Origin: Magnolia sinica
Taxonomy: Eukaryota; Streptophyta; Magnoliopsida; Magnoliales; Magnoliaceae
Direction: 5' to 3'
DNA length: 64,000 nucleotides
NCBI RefSeq assembly: GCF_029962835.1
Contig: NC_080577.1
Location: 682,001-746,000, forward strand
A program made the translations under genes and the position numbers. A model generated the notes under the pieces. It saw nothing but the letters and a program-made list of their open reading frames with translations. It was not told the origin of the DNA and searched no databases. Numbering within the stretch: the first letter of the stretch is position 1; the number at the start of each line of letters is the position of its first letter. This document shows positions 1 through 11,266 of this stretch, in pieces.

Positions 1-601
1 ATCTTGAAGAAAGCTAACAGCTAAAATCCATTCTCAGAGAAGCTTATGAGGGCCTATGTTGTAGCCAACTAGAAATAAGTTCATCTCATTTTAATTAATT
101 GTAGTTATGTATTACAGATCGTAATTCTTTTTTATAAGGATTAAAACTAATATTGATAACCATCAACCATCATCTCTAATATGTGATTATAATTAACTAA
201 AATTAGCGGCATGGCACATGAATGAAGGGGATAGAATAAGAAAAGGGAGAGAGAATGGAAGAGGAGAAAAAAAGTTTGCTCAAACACATGCCAAAGTATT
301 ACAATTAGAAACATCAGCACTTTAGCTTGGACTTGGGCCTTTGTCCACAACACAATTTGTTTATTTCATAAGACTCCCCTTGAGGAAGAAAGCCAACAAA
401 AAGAAGAAAAAAATAAACCCTAATTGATTACACAAATGCCACAGTGGTTATCCATGTTCAAAGGAAAAGAGCAAAATCATCAAAGGATTGAAATAATCCA
501 ACTGAGAGCCTTATTCGTTGTCTGAAGCTTCTCATAAAAACTGTTATTATCATTGGAATGTGATCCAGATTCAAAGGTAATACAATGGGATCTACTAAAG
601 C

Positions 602-605
<4 letters not shown>
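1..605. other. intergenic, no gene seen
   Basis: AT-rich intergenic DNA. Short reading frames here are low-complexity and lack any recognisable domain. I see no repeat termini. Confidence 0.5.

Positions 606-659
<54 letters not shown>
606..659. repeat. (AG)27 microsatellite
   Basis: Uninterrupted AG dinucleotide run of about 54 bases. It creates spurious Ser/Leu and Glu/Arg reading frames on the two strands. Confidence 0.98.
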
Positions 660-661
<2 letters not shown>

Positions 662-1321
662 GGAGCAAAAACTGGGGGTTAAATGCATGTGCTCCTACAA
701 AGAGAGAATCTCTATGTTTCCCATTCTGTTGCCTACCTGAATTCTAAGTTGATTAATTTTTGGGTTGATGTCCTAATAACATGCATGAACCAACATAACA
801 TATGAATGGAATGAATGTCACATTGCCATAAAGTAAGCCCTATAGATCCTTTGTTGCAAGGTCTTTCCAATTTAGTGCAGGTGCAAGCTACACATAAAGA
901 GGTCGATGTGGGTTACACACATCAAAAGCAATGAAATTAAGTGCTATGCTGTTCCTTATATAGCAAAATCTCAACCATTTCTTGCCAAACAACTATATTT
1001 TTACAAGTTTACTCTCATTTAACAATGGTGTGAAGAGCAATTGCAAAGGCAAGAATGTCTAGTAGAGTTGAGATGAATTCATTTTAATAGTCTACCAAAG
1101 CCGCGTTCGCTAGCCCGAAAGCCTTGGCATTCTCCACCGTTAGATATGAGCACTGATGCGACTGCAATCTATCATAATTCAGATCCTGAATTCTCAAAAT
1201 TTAATACCTCTTATTTATTTATACATTCTAAAATTTAACAAATTATTAGTATCTGCAGACTAATCTTCTACTCCCAACCCTTTTGTTTCCTAGAGGAATT
1301 AAAGGAACAAAAAATAAAAAA
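660..1321. other. 3' flank of the MAKR-like gene
   Basis: No gene seen. The part next to 1322 should hold the 3' UTR of the minus-strand MAKR-like gene, because transcription runs towards lower coordinates; AT-rich stretches near 1190-1320 could contain poly(A) signals. Confidence 0.4.
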
Positions 1322-1990
1322 CTATAATGCCAACTCTCCAATTGATCTCTTGCAATGCAAAACAGCCTCATTAATCGACCGCTCATCGGAGTGACACCAG
1401 CCACTAGTGGAAGAAGCTGTACTTGTCCTCGGAGTTGTTTGCAATGACTCAGTGCAGCTCGTCCTCGAACCTGTCATTCCATGACCCAACCTCCTCCACC
1501 GTACTTTCCGATACAATGGCCTTAAAAAGCCAAGACACTTCCACAAAATTCCTCTGGACAATCTCCTACGCCTTCGAAGAGAAGCTGGTTCGAGCTTGGA
1601 ACTTGGAAGCAGCGACGGGGATTCAACCGAAGAGACAGGTGAGTCCATTGGGTCTAAAATGGGACTGAAAAGATCAGACGTTGGGCGTTGTATCCTGGAA
1701 GTGGATAGGAGGTGGAGAGGCATGAGTAGGCCATCGGCGAAGATCTGATCAGCATGGACCAAGGTTAGAGGTTGAGCAGCAACAAAGTCGAAGTTGAAAT
1801 CTTGGGTTTGATCAGTGGCACTTTTCAAGTGTGCCATTTTAGGGTCCATTTCAATGAATGAACATTCATCATCATAATTGTCAAGAGGAAGAACAAAGGT
1901 GTCATCTAGGGCATCAAAGGAGGGTTTCAGGTTAATCAACCAGCTGTAGGAAAAGCTCTCAATGGCTAGATGTTGTTGTAAGGTTTCCAT
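1322..1990 (-). CDS. membrane-associated kinase regulator (MAKR6-like)
   Basis: A single-exon, 222-residue protein. The N-terminus METLQQHLAIESFSYSWL matches the conserved 'ESFSYSWL' opening of the MAKR family, and the C-terminal INEAVLHCKRSIG matches the family's terminal 'HCKRS' box. Between them are an acidic stretch, a 'LVHADQIFADGLLMPL' segment typical of MAKR6-type members, a Ser/Pro-rich linker, and a polybasic patch near residues 138-168 (LRRRRRLSRG... RKVRWRR). In the family such basic patches bind anionic lipids at the plasma membrane, and members such as BKI1 and MAKR proteins modulate receptor kinases in brassinosteroid, auxin or peptide signalling. Membrane localisation and kinase binding here are inferred. 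The start is the first ATG of the frame, and the ORF is complete with a TAG stop. MAKR6 is the closest match I recall, but the exact subgroup is not proven. Confidence 0.85.
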   Translation of the reverse strand: METLQQHLAIESFSYSWLINLKPSFDALDDTFVLPLDNYDDECSFIEMDPKMAHLKSATDQTQDFNFDFVAAQPLTLVHADQIFADGLLMPLHLLSTSRIQRPTSDLFSPILDPMDSPVSSVESPSLLPSSKLEPASLRRRRRLSRGILWKCLGFLRPLYRKVRWRRLGHGMTGSRTSCTESLQTTPRTSTASSTSGWCHSDERSINEAVLHCKRSIGELAL

Positions 1991-2032
1991 GGCAGCAGTG
2001 GGAATTGAGAAAAGAAAGAGGGAGGGAATGAG

Positions 2033-2042
2033 GTATTTATAA
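2033..2042 (-). promoter_or_regulatory. TATA box of the MAKR-like gene
   Basis: On the minus strand the sequence reads ATTATAAATACC about 45 bases upstream of the ATG. With a usual 25-30 base spacing, transcription would start only about 15-20 bases before the start codon, so the 5' leader would be very short unless another promoter is used. Confidence 0.55.
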
Positions 2043-2059
2043 TAGCCGAGGTTTACGAA

Positions 2060-2990
2060 AATACCCTTGCCAATGAAACATCTATTTCGTAAACGACTCT
2101 AGTGGACCATGGGGCTCACTTCCTAAGCACCACTAACCACTAGGGTAAGAATGAGACATTTATGAAGCTTGTTGGCATCTTAATCACCACACACACATAG
2201 GATACATGTACTTCAATCAAGACCGTCCAAATTATAGGTCCAATGATTTATAGAGCATATATAACCCATCCTATGATCAGTGACCATCGAATGGATGGTT
2301 CAAATTAAGAAAATTAGTGGTTGTACTTTGTGATTCATGGTCCATTTTAGGTTAAATTTTGGAGAAAGATTGATGATCCAAGGAACAACCAATCCTCGTG
2401 CCCAATACTTTCCATGGGACCAATGATCCATGATCTGAACCGTTCATCCTAGTGACATCGCAATGGAATAGATAACTCATAGTTAAAGAAGAAGACTAGA
2501 TGATCAGGTGAGTGTACCATGGCCAACTTGCTAAGAAGGCCAATGGTTCACATCCACCATACAAAGGTCCTTTAAATATTGGAGGGGCGCAGGATCATCT
2601 GATGGGTGAAAATTTTGTACCTTGGGCCATCTATGACTGGATTCAGCGGATGAGATGGTTGGGATCAGCAAGGGTGGGTCTAAGGTGGAAAAAAGGGTGG
2701 TGATGCAATCAGATCCGTCAAAGGTTGAATGGATGTGGGAAGGGAAGGAAGGAGTGGTTTTGATGGGAGAAAGAGTAAAATCCAAGAAGAGGAGACAGGG
2801 GTGGTGGGATTGGTCGGAGTAGGAAATGGACAGTGCTAACAAAAAGGCAAACACAAGAAATAGATAGAACTTGAAACCCCGTTTGGTCCCCTCACCAATT
2901 TAATAAAATAGAATGTCTTCTTCTATTCGGCCATGCCTTTTAACATCCTTCCCATCTATCTACACATACTTTTCCTATTATATATATTTC
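2060..2990. other. upstream intergenic, no gene seen
   Basis: Upstream region of the MAKR-like gene. Reading frames at 2512-2854 show no domain and look accidental. Some stretches ('gtggaccatgggg', 'accgttcatcc') resemble decayed pieces of the foldback repeats found elsewhere. Confidence 0.4.
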
Positions 2991-2994
2991 TCTG

Positions 2995-3930
2995 GAATTA
3001 TCACTCGGCCACTTGCTGTGGGGCCCACCTCCTGTGTACCAACGGATCAGTTAAAATCATGAGGTCGATATATGCTGTAAAAATCAGGCTAATCCGATCG
3101 TCATTACAGAGAACAATGGACAACCACCCAAGGCTGCCAAAATCAGTGTGGCCCACATTGGTGTGTATGTGTGTGTGTACAGCATCCAACCCTTCCATTG
3201 GGTTGCCCCACCATGAATATGGGGTGCCCTAAAAGTCAGGCTGATGGTCCAGTCATCATCTCGCCCCAGATGTAATTTTAGCACATTAAGCGGTTTTCCA
3301 TCGATTCCTGCGGTGTGGCCTATCTAATGGTTGGATTGGCTTATTTTTGGGTTGACTAATCATCATACTGGGGATTACTCAATTGGACGGTTAGATGGCA
3401 TATGCACACCATATGGTTCACTGATAGCTCCACTCCTTGGTAGTCATTTAATTTTTACAGTGGAGTGAAGCTGTTGTGGGCTCACGGCCGGGGTGTGTAT
3501 GTATGTCATCCAACCATAGCGATGGGATTTGTAAGAAAATCATCCCAATCCAATGATCAGGTGGGCCACGCTGTAATAAACAATAAACAACCACAACATC
3601 CTCGAAATACATGTACAGTGATAACTGATGATTGAACTTGGTCTGATTTTTGGATCATGTTGGATGTCATTCACATTCACACACCATGTACGGTGATCCC
3701 TAAACTGACTATGGACACTTCCTGGTGGTTGTCAGTTGTTCTTTGTGGTGTGGCCCACCAGATAATTGGGTCGGTCTGATTTTGAAGCATACCCACCAGA
3801 TGATTTGATCACCCATGTGGGACAGCTTGGATGGCATACACACAACACGTGGGCTGTAGTTGGGATGGCATAGACATTCGACTCCATGTGATCGATGATC
3901 ATTCCTCCTATTTAAAAAAGACTCGGCCAT
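2995..3930. repeat. diverged dispersed repeats (water-mark 'gtggcccacc' type)
   Basis: Several degenerate modules around 'gtggggcccacc', 'gtggcccacattggtgtg' and 'gtgtggcccaccagat' in both orientations, with short inverted similarity (for example 'atgtatgtcatccaacc' against 'ggatggcatacacac'). They resemble an old foldback family different from the main one in this window. No target duplication could be identified. Confidence 0.4.
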
Positions 3931-4019
3931 GTTTTCTTCTCCTTCATTTGATGTGTACCGTGGCTCATGTTCGTTTTTATTCCATCAAGTTATGCGTTTT
4001 CTTTATTTCCTTTTTTGGC

Positions 4020-4990
4020 TAATGATCTATTAGCATTGAGGCCCACCAAATGAACGGATAAGATCATTAAACACATCCCCAATGTATAAACCATGTACCT
4101 AATCTAATATATATATATATGAAGGGAAGATCGGATGCAATCTTTTTACGAGAACTCTTAGCTGTTTAGAGAAAAAAGCATCAACCACCCGATGATGAAA
4201 TTCAAATGATTGTGGAATATGTGGACCACGACACACTAGGTTGATAGGTCCGACAAAATAATCGGGTCAGTTTCAGATGAGAATCGGTTCAGCAACAACC
4301 ACCCCACTTGATCATCATCATATCATCTTGTTTCTAACAACCACAGCTCATTATATTAAGGAACTGTTTGGATGTCCCGCCTGAAACTGTCAACTTGCGA
4401 TTGGGGCCCAGGAAATATTTATTAGGCCCAACAGTGACAGATAAACCGTCTGATTTGAGTTTCATCCAGGTACCGGGACACATTTTCTTTTGGCTTCAAA
4501 CCCAATTTCCAAAAGGTCTCTAATTCCAAAGGACACGCTTTGAGGTTTTATGTAAATTCATTGATATAGGATGAGTTTGATTGTAATAAATATCATGGAC
4601 TTTTCTAAAACCGGATATATATATATATCCATTCTATGAAACCCCTTTAACAAATATTTGTTAAGAAACAACGCCCACCGCATGGTTTTATGACTTAAGA
4701 CATTTTCATTGCTGAGTTAACTCGGTCGAACCGTCAATCCTGCCCACCACCAAGTGAGAGATTGGGTTGACGAGTCCCATCTCAAGCAACTTGCCCAGGT
4801 CGACTCCAACTTTATCAGAACTGATCCAATTTAACTCCACTGGTTAGAATTAAAGTAGTGTTTGATTCGGCCTGATTTGGCTGAGTCACCCCCAACTTGG
4901 CCGAATCACGACTCAGAATCGAACAAGTCCGTCCGAGTCCCTGGACTTTTTCTGTTCCTTGCCTCATTTGCCGTTGATAAATAACTTAAA
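4020..4990. other. intergenic, no gene seen
   Basis: AT-rich DNA with short (AT)n tracts near 4110 and 4617. A segment starting 'ggaactgtttggatg' near 4360 resembles the tip of a small nonautonomous element, but I could not find its other end. Confidence 0.35.
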
Positions 4991-5000
4991 GCCTTCCATT

Positions 5001-5004
<4 letters not shown>

Positions 5005-5034
<30 letters not shown>
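5005..5034. repeat. (CT)15 microsatellite
   Basis: Perfect CT run. It is the source of a Ser/Leu-only stretch in an otherwise unsupported reading frame. Confidence 0.95.
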
Positions 5035-5037
<3 letters not shown>

Positions 5038-5624
5038 CTACAGAAGCACCAGACATGCTGAATATGGAACATGTGAACAAGAACCGTGATGTTGACCTTG
5101 GAGGTCCAAAATTCAATGTGATCAGTTCACAAGGTGGGTCACACAGGTACGTACAAGGAAAATGTTAACCAACGGTTGACATCCAAAAATCAAATGCATC
5201 GCTCTCTTGATGAGTGTAACCTGATTTTTAGGACCATGTAATCAACATCAGTTATCCCACACGCGGAGTGCGAATGCCCGTATGCAGTGTTCTTCTGCTT
5301 AGTTCAACCACTTGTTGTTCACTGCTTAAAAAACATGTAGAAATAACAGTCTGCGAGTGGATTGGAGATGTCTTCATTTTTGCGCTTTTACATTCCAATG
5401 CCTTATTTAATCGACTTTGCAATAAGGCTGCAGTCAGGGTTTTTAGGACTTTTAAAAGAAAAAGAAAAAAAAAAAAAACTATCTAATTAATAAATATGGA
5501 ATTTACATCCAGGTACTTTATAAAAATAAAAAATAAAAATAAAAAGTTTTCAAAAAAGATATCTCATTAAACGATGTAATTATCCTTCCACTATCTTCCT
5601 GACCAGTCACATGTAATGGGTCAA

Positions 5625-5975
5625 TGACTTCGGTGGCTCACCATGATGTTTATGTAAAATCCACTCCTATCACTTGGTGCATCACCCCTTGTTAGGCCAG
5701 AGGCCTCAAAAATTAGCTCAAATTGAGCTACATAATTGGATAGTGTAAAGGTCAAAGGTCACCCTACAAACTGTTTACATAAGTGTATTCCACATGAATC
5801 ATGGATGGAAATGAGTTTTGGTATGTAGGACTAAAATTCTGTTTTGAATCTATTAGGTGGAGTGGATTTCATATACTAATTACAATGGGCCTTGTAAAAA
5901 TCAAGAGTGGACGTCTCTCTCCCAACTATTTTTTTAGTGTAACCCACGGGATTCATAGGTCAGCCTGAGTTTTTT
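5625..5975. repeat. foldback repeat, second family ('gtaaaatccactcc' type)
   Basis: The left side reads 'ccatgatgtttatgtaaaatccactcc' in effect (split here as ccatgatgtttatg / taaaatccactcc), and the right side ends with its rough inverse (ggagtggattt, aatgggccttg). Related copies lie near 55195-55460, 58400-58690, 59440-59790 and 60040-60345. A poly(A) tract follows at about 5980-6004. Confidence 0.45.
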
Positions 5976-6034
5976 TCATTAAAAAAAAAAAAAAAAAAAA
6001 AAAACAAATTATCTATTGAGTAACTCAGTACACT

Positions 6035-6235
6035 TTATCATACTGGGTAAACTCTATAGGACCCATTGTGAATGTATGTGGCTTATCCACGCCATCCAAC
6101 AGTTTTTTAACTCATTTTAGGAGTTGAGCCCAAAATTGAAGCATATCCAATGCTCAAGTGGACCCACCACAGGAAACATCGGGGATAATGATCTCCACCA
6201 TCAAAACCTTCCTAAGGCCAAATTGAGTATCAATA
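6035..6235. repeat. half copy of the main foldback family
   Basis: Only the left arm is present: tip 'tactgggtaaactc', then 'cttatccacgccatccaac', 'aactcattttagg', 'caagtggacccaccac' and 'accttcctaaggcc'. A retroelement LTR end follows within 65 bases, so the missing half may have been displaced or lost. Confidence 0.6.
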
Positions 6236-6296
6236 ACTTAAGTCCCAAAATTGAGGGTGTTAACTTAATAACGAACGATTGCTTTCACATAACTCT

Positions 6297-7080
6297 TGTA
6301 ACACCCCGATTTTCATTGTGCAAGTACGATGCTCTCACGTTAGAAACCCAAGTGTCACATTATGAAGTACCACACGTGGGTGTGCCACCTGCGCTTCCAC
6401 AAGAATTAGATTAGCATTCGTGCAAAAATCATGGTAGCACTCAGCTAAGCATTGGGTATCAAACATAAGTAACCATGCAAGGAAAATATCAAGCTAAAAT
6501 TTAAAATATACATGTCCAAAAGAATGCCCTCACCAAGGGGATTGTACAATCCACAGAAGAACTAAATGTATAAAGATACCAAAAACTACAATCCACAAAA
6601 GAACTAAATGTATAAAGATACCAAAAACTACCCAAAAAAGCATAACCAGGGAGCCTATTAGTTGAGCTCGTATAGCTCAATCATGCTGACGATCTATTCC
6701 TTGCCGACCAACTGCTCATTGTTCTCGAACGGAACACCCTTGTAGAGGTTACTACCACCATATATACATGCATTATCTGTACGGTTAAAATATTGAAGTA
6801 TGAGTGGCCAACTCAGTGAGAAATTTCCTCAAGATTGCACATGACATATCAATCAAGTATTATTTTAAGAAAAACATACGTATAATCATAGTTTATAGTG
6901 CACCTTATTTAAATGCATGAAAATGTTCATCACACTGGGGATGTATATTCAGTCAAACCAAATGCAAGAAATTGAGTCTTTCAAACAGTCGACACATCTC
7001 ACAGTAAATGGGTTGTTCGAACAATGGTCTAAGGGCCCGAAAAAAGTACTCAATGTGCATTGAGTCCACGGCATCTAGCC
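6297..7080 (-). mobile_element. fossil LTR fragment of the TGTAACACCCCG family
   Basis: The plus strand at 6297 starts TGTAACACCCCG, which on the minus strand is an LTR 3' end (CGGGGTGTTACA). Further in, the minus strand carries 'tctcactgagttggccactc' and 'aaccgtacag', which align with 'cacactgagctggccactc' and 'aaccgtacagag' in the LTRs at 28369-32745 and 45545-46573. It is therefore a third member of the same LTR family in the opposite orientation. The upstream boundary is unclear and no target duplication was found, so it is old and incomplete. Confidence 0.6.
6546..6629. repeat. 42-bp tandem duplication
   Basis: Two head-to-tail copies (6546-6587 and 6588-6629) differing at a single position, lying inside the LTR fossil. 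The high identity points to a recent local duplication in old sequence. Confidence 0.9.
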
Positions 7081-7308
7081 ACCCAATAATGCATGCATAC
7101 CATGAATGTATGATTTAATAGAAGCCTTACTAATTTAATTCGCAAACAACCATTTAATAAGCCTTTACAACTACTAATGGCTAGCCTTAATCGAACAAGT
7201 AGACCTTACCCTTACAGCTTATGGAAGTGAACAAAAAGGGTCCCTCCTAAATGCCACATGAGTCACCACCATCTAAAACATTGTGATGAGCTGCCATCAT
7301 AACGGTGA

Positions 7309-7774
7309 TTTGGATGGCAATGGGCAGGCAGGACGGGCTCATAGGGTCCAGGGTTTGGGCTCCTAAAGTTGGCCCAATGGTTGAGGCGGGTATTGAAATC
7401 TAGGCTCAGTGTCTGGGCTGGGCTACGCCTGGCCAATGATGAATGAACCAGCCTGGTATGTTGGCCCGGTTTAATCTGTTATGCCAAAAATTTTAAAAAA
7501 AATTTTAAAATGGACAGTTTAAAGACACCTGTGAGTAGTTCACATTCAACTGAGTTCATGTTTGAATGATAAAAAACATCCATATGATAGGACTTATGTC
7601 TGATGGAGGGGTTACCCAAAGAGAAAAGAAACGGAAAAATATCATAAATTAGACATTTCGAACATTTAATTTGTTTGATCTTCAACTTACAGGGTCAGCC
7701 TGGCACAGTAGAACCAACCAAGGGAGCCAGGGCTAAGGCTTATGTAACAAGGGCCAGGCCCATTGCCACCCCTA
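7309..7774. mobile_element. hAT-like MITE candidate ('ggcaatgggc' tips)
   Basis: The inverted ends read 'tttggatggcaatgggc' on the left and 'gcccattgccacccctat' on the right. The interior is rich in 'gggctgggcc'-like words followed by AT-rich sequence. I could not find a convincing 8-bp target duplication, so the boundaries are approximate. Confidence 0.45.
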
Positions 7775-8000
7775 TCATATATAAGAAACTTTTCGTGCAC
7801 TGTGCATGTGCACTTTTGTGTCCTCACTCCACATGAAGAAGCCAGGCGTGTGTAAGACCAGAACCATTCATCAGGGATTATTTTATTTTTTTTCCTTTGA
7901 AGATGCATGCGTAAAACAGATCAGGTAAATATGATTGTCTGCCAGTCGGCTCAAGTGGACAAGTCTTTTTAAGACTAGTTGAAAGACTTTACCTTCTTAT

Positions 8001-8732
8001 TAGAGTTGTACACGAGCAAAGTATACTCGTTAACTCGCTCGACTCGACTTGGAAAAACTCGATTCGACTCGGCTCGAAATGATTTAGAGCAGAGCACAAG
8101 TGGATTTTTGGTGCTCGAAATCATTTCAAGCCGAGCACGAGCTTGCCCCTGCTCAACTCGGTACTCGACCAGGGGTATATATATACCCAAAAAAAAAAAA
8201 ACCCTCAAGCTACTCACCCACCCCACCCGTCCCTTTCCCAACGCCCCTACCCTCTCTCAGCCCGTTAAAAAAAATATAAATAAATAAATAAACAGCGCCC
8301 TTCCTTCCCAGCGTCCCTACTACCCTCTCTCAGCCCATCCTTGCGCTCGTTCGGTGTCCATCCGGTGTCGGTCGTCCCTGCCCTGCCCGGTGCCCCTGTC
8401 TGGTGCCGCCGCTCGTTCAGTGCCGCAGCTCGTCCCTGCCGCTCATCCTGCCCTGCACGCACAGTGCTGGTCGTTCCTGCCGCAGCTCGCCCAATAAGTA
8501 CCTAATACCTTCGATTTGAGACCTTTGTCCACGAGCAGAGAATACTCGAATTTGACTCGAAAACTCGGACTCGACTCAGCTCGATATCTACTCGAACTCG
8601 GACAAGCAGAGCACAAGCTGGGCATCTAAGCACGAAGCCCGAGCCGAGCCGAGTACGAGCTGGGACTCAGGCAGTGCAAGCCAAGCACGAGCTGGGCAAT
8701 ACTCGGCTCGGCTCGACTCATGCACACCTCTA
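8001..8732. mobile_element. hAT-like MITE, GAGCTCG-rich
   Basis: Ends TAGAGTTGTACACGAG and CTCATGCACACCTCTA are inverted copies. The flanks cttcttat (7993-8000) and cctctgat (8733-8740) match at 6 of 8 positions, as expected for an aged 8-bp hAT target duplication. Both sub-terminal regions are packed with degenerate 'actcgactcggctcga' words, and the centre is GC-rich with duplicated 'ctaccctctctcagcc'. The element at 25038-25656 is a relative. It encodes no transposase. Confidence 0.65.
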
Positions 8733-8740
8733 CCTCTGAT

Positions 8741-9299
8741 ATTTTTACTTTTTGCTTTCTCTCTTTTTATTTCAGCATTCACCCATCCAGGGGAGGGTCT
8801 TCCGTGTAAATGGTTTGGGTCCCTGAATAATGACCCCCATATCCAGCAGCTATAAGCCCCATGTAAACCGATAACAGTTGCGTTCAAAGCAGGTTTTTAA
8901 GGATAAAAATGCAAAGGGTAACTGACACAAATTGAATGGCTTGAGAGCACTCTTACTCTCACCTCAATTTCGTGATTAAATAATGTTCAATAAGAAAACA
9001 TTAAATATTGTGCCACTGCAAAATATTGATACAAATGATGCATATGCCCTACATAGCCCTAGGTCATTTCCATCCTGCACAAGGGTCAGAACCAGTCATT
9101 CCACCAAGCCTCAACCCTCGAGCTCCTGCTCCTGCTCCTATCGGCAACCACATGCAGTCAAGAATCGGATTTTGGGCATTGCATGGGTGGGCCCTTCAAG
9201 CAACAATGTTGCCACCAAGACCATTGCTGCAAGTACCATAAGCTGATGACTGAGGAGGAAATCAATAAACACATGATACAGCTGAAGGGAATTTGGACA
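8741..9299. other. 3' flank of the CAAX-like protease gene
   Basis: Presumed 3' UTR and downstream region of the minus-strand protease gene, which ends at 9300. Plus-strand reading frames here are unsupported. Confidence 0.4.
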
Positions 9300-9968
9300 T
9301 CATTTCATCAGATCCAGGAAGACAAAACCATTCCAAAGGCTATGCAAGAGCATCGACGCGAACAAATTCCTCGAGCGTGCAAATACAGTGCCCATCACCA
9401 CTCCAAGGAACACAAGCGGCAGCAGCCTCTGTGCATTGAAATGTGCCAACGCAAAAGCCACTGCACTAACCAAGATTGAGCACCACATTGGCATGTATCT
9501 GGTCAAGGAAGGCAGGAGAAATCCCCTGAACACAATCTCCTCCCACACAGGCGCACACACTGACACAACCACCACATACAGGGCCATTGCCACTGGGTCA
9601 CGTGCCACAATCGATTGCTCCACGCTCGATGCACTGATGGGAGAAGCGGGCAACTGTGGCAACAGATCAATGTTCACCTGTGATAGCAGGTTGACCAAAG
9701 GGAACATCAGGCACCCTAAACCAACATCAAATTGCCAATTTCCTCTGAGGCTGAATCGGAACCAATCAGCAGGAAGAGGCCGGAATCTGGCAAGGCAGCG
9801 GTGGAGGATCGCAATCCCTGCAAGACCTTCTGCCACGTCTGTCAAGAGGCTGTAAAGAGCTTGACCTCTGTGCGTCAAAGATTCTTTGCCAAAACCAGCA
9901 GCATGGGCTAAAAATGGAATTATCCAGGATCCTACCAACCAGAAGGAAGCAATCCAGAGGAGCATAAC
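9300..9968 (-). CDS. CPBP/CAAX-type intramembrane protease, last exon
   Basis: Encodes 222 residues and a TGA stop. The CPBP (ABI/CAAX) core is clear: VWEEIVFRGFLLP carries the EExxxR motif (first catalytic box), FALAHFN supplies the second-box histidine, and LLHSLWNGFVF supplies the third-box His and Asn. Several hydrophobic segments fit a multi-pass membrane protein: near VMLLWIASFWLVGSW, LMFPLVNLL, ALYVVVVSVCAP, SILVSAVAFALAH and LPLVFLGVVMG. Plant homologues with this C-terminus are predicted chloroplast membrane proteins; the substrate is not known to me. The exon begins after the acceptor tgctgcAG on the minus strand, in phase 0, directly following the exon at 10873-10944. Residues are intact, so the gene looks functional in this part. 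Confidence 0.9.
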   Translation of the reverse strand, partial: VMLLWIASFWLVGSWIIPFLAHAAGFGKESLTHRGQALYSLLTDVAEGLAGIAILHRCLARFRPLPADWFRFSLRGNWQFDVGLGCLMFPLVNLLSQVNIDLLPQLPASPISASSVEQSIVARDPVAMALYVVVVSVCAPVWEEIVFRGFLLPSLTRYMPMWCSILVSAVAFALAHFNAQRLLPLVFLGVVMGTVFARSRNLFASMLLHSLWNGFVFLDLMK

Positions 9969-9980
9969 CTGCAGCACCAA

Positions 9981-10872
9981 AATATATCTTTATTTTTTAT
10001 TTTTAGTTTCATGTTCATTTGCACTGCAATGTACCCTGAAGTCGTAGAATGCTTGATGACTGCTTCCAAGGCAATGTTTAAAACTCAAACTAGTAATGAG
10101 AGAATCCGTGGTGTCAACTCAACCATGCCAAGACTTGGGCTAAGGGTATCCCCCCTTCCTCAAACAAGTAATAAGAGAACTTGTGGAATCAACAAAGACT
10201 TCGGACTAACAGCTCCCCACTCCCCTCCCTCCCTCCCTCCCTCCCTCCGAACTCATGGAGTCACAACCAAGACTTCAGCTAAGGGCTCCCTCTAAACACA
10301 CTCTATTTTGCATTTGTACTTTCAAGATTCGAAAAGTCAAACTAGTACTGAGCCAATTTTTAAGAGTTCTTCCTTTTTAAATGTAGCTAAGAGAATCCAT
10401 GTCCCAATTAGTATTAGTGCTTAATCATCACTCACAGCACGATGACTGGTTTAAATTTTCAGAAAGGACCAGGAAATTTTGAAAGGCATCTCAAATATAA
10501 TAAGGCAAAACTGTCATTTTAGAAATTATGTGCTCGGATGGTTGAGCATCTATGCACTACTAATTAGAGCTCCATATGGCATGCACCCGAACTAGTATGA
10601 AATGGTTGGCAGTAATGTCATGTGACTTTCAGAAGCCCAATGCCTTGGAGCCATCATCACTCAAAATCTCAAGCAGGAAAATCAGCCATTTGCGAGGAAA
10701 TTGGTAATGCAGTTGTCATACCCATACCAGGGCAAAGGCAATGTTATAGTCGACACATATTCGACTATAAGGTGCAGCTCCCAGCTGGAATCTTGCAACC
10801 ACCATATGCTTCGGGTCTTGGGAAAAATAGCTGGATCACATGACAGAAAAGGCTGGCTTGAGTAACTCTTAC
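9981..10872 (-). other. intron of the CAAX-like protease gene
   Basis: The interval between the donor at 10871-10872 (CAG|GTAAGA on the minus strand) and the acceptor at 9969-9970 is an intron of about 900 bp. It contains a (CCCT)n-like run near 10214-10249 and no nested gene. Plus-strand reading frames inside it look accidental. Confidence 0.75.
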
Positions 10873-10944
10873 CTGAATAATGGTTTCTGCTGTCCATGGT
10901 ACTGTCCAGGGTTCCCTCCGTAATCTGAAGATTGCATCAGCTGC
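10873..10944 (-). CDS. CPBP/CAAX-type protease, penultimate exon
   Basis: A 72-base, 24-codon phase-0 exon, AADAIFRLRREPWTVPWTAE and then TIIQ, bounded by tttcAG on the 5' side and CAG|GTAAGA on the 3' side (minus strand). It joins in frame to VMLLWIASFW of the next exon, and the 'PWT..TI.QVMLLW' join matches what I recall of plant homologues. Exons encoding the transit peptide and N-terminus must lie at higher coordinates; I could not identify them with confidence between 11 and 14 kb, where repeats have inserted. Confidence 0.85.
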
Positions 10945-11135
10945 CTGAAACAAGACAGGCTTTTTAATAAACCTTACCACTTGTTACCAAATGCAGTCCC
11001 AGAACTACAAACAAGAAGTGTCATTCATAATGCAAGATTACTTTTTCTTTTCTTCTCTCCAAAAGGTACATTGCAATCATTTTAACACTCACCAGCAGCA
11101 ATTGCATTTCGACCTGATGTTGAAATATTTACTAA

Positions 11136-11266
11136 TAGCCTATTTTTCTTTTCTTATTTTCAGGTATAAGTGGGAAAAATCCATCAATTATCAAATTGAT
11201 TTTAGCCTATTTTTCTTTTTCTTATTTTCAGGTATAAGTGGGAAACTTCCATCAATTATTGAATTG
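11136..11266. repeat. 67-bp tandem duplication in a probable intron
   Basis: Two copies (11136-11202 and 11203-11266) that begin 'tagcctatttttctttt' and share 'cttattttcaggtataagtg'. They lie upstream of the protease exons on the same transcription unit, so probably in an intron. The plus-strand 'ttttcag' motif is on the opposite strand to the gene and is unlikely to act in splicing. Confidence 0.9.

Noticed and set aside
458-747. Ser/Leu-rich and Glu/Arg-rich reading frames on both strands
   Set aside because: They are translations of the (AG)n microsatellite and have no supporting context.
7301-7782. 8-bp target duplication for the 'ggcaatgggc' MITE
   Set aside because: aacggtga and tcatatat do not match at the chosen borders.
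9388-9855. 155-codon plus-strand frame
   Set aside because: Antisense to the CPBP protease exon, whose catalytic motifs are clear on the minus strand.
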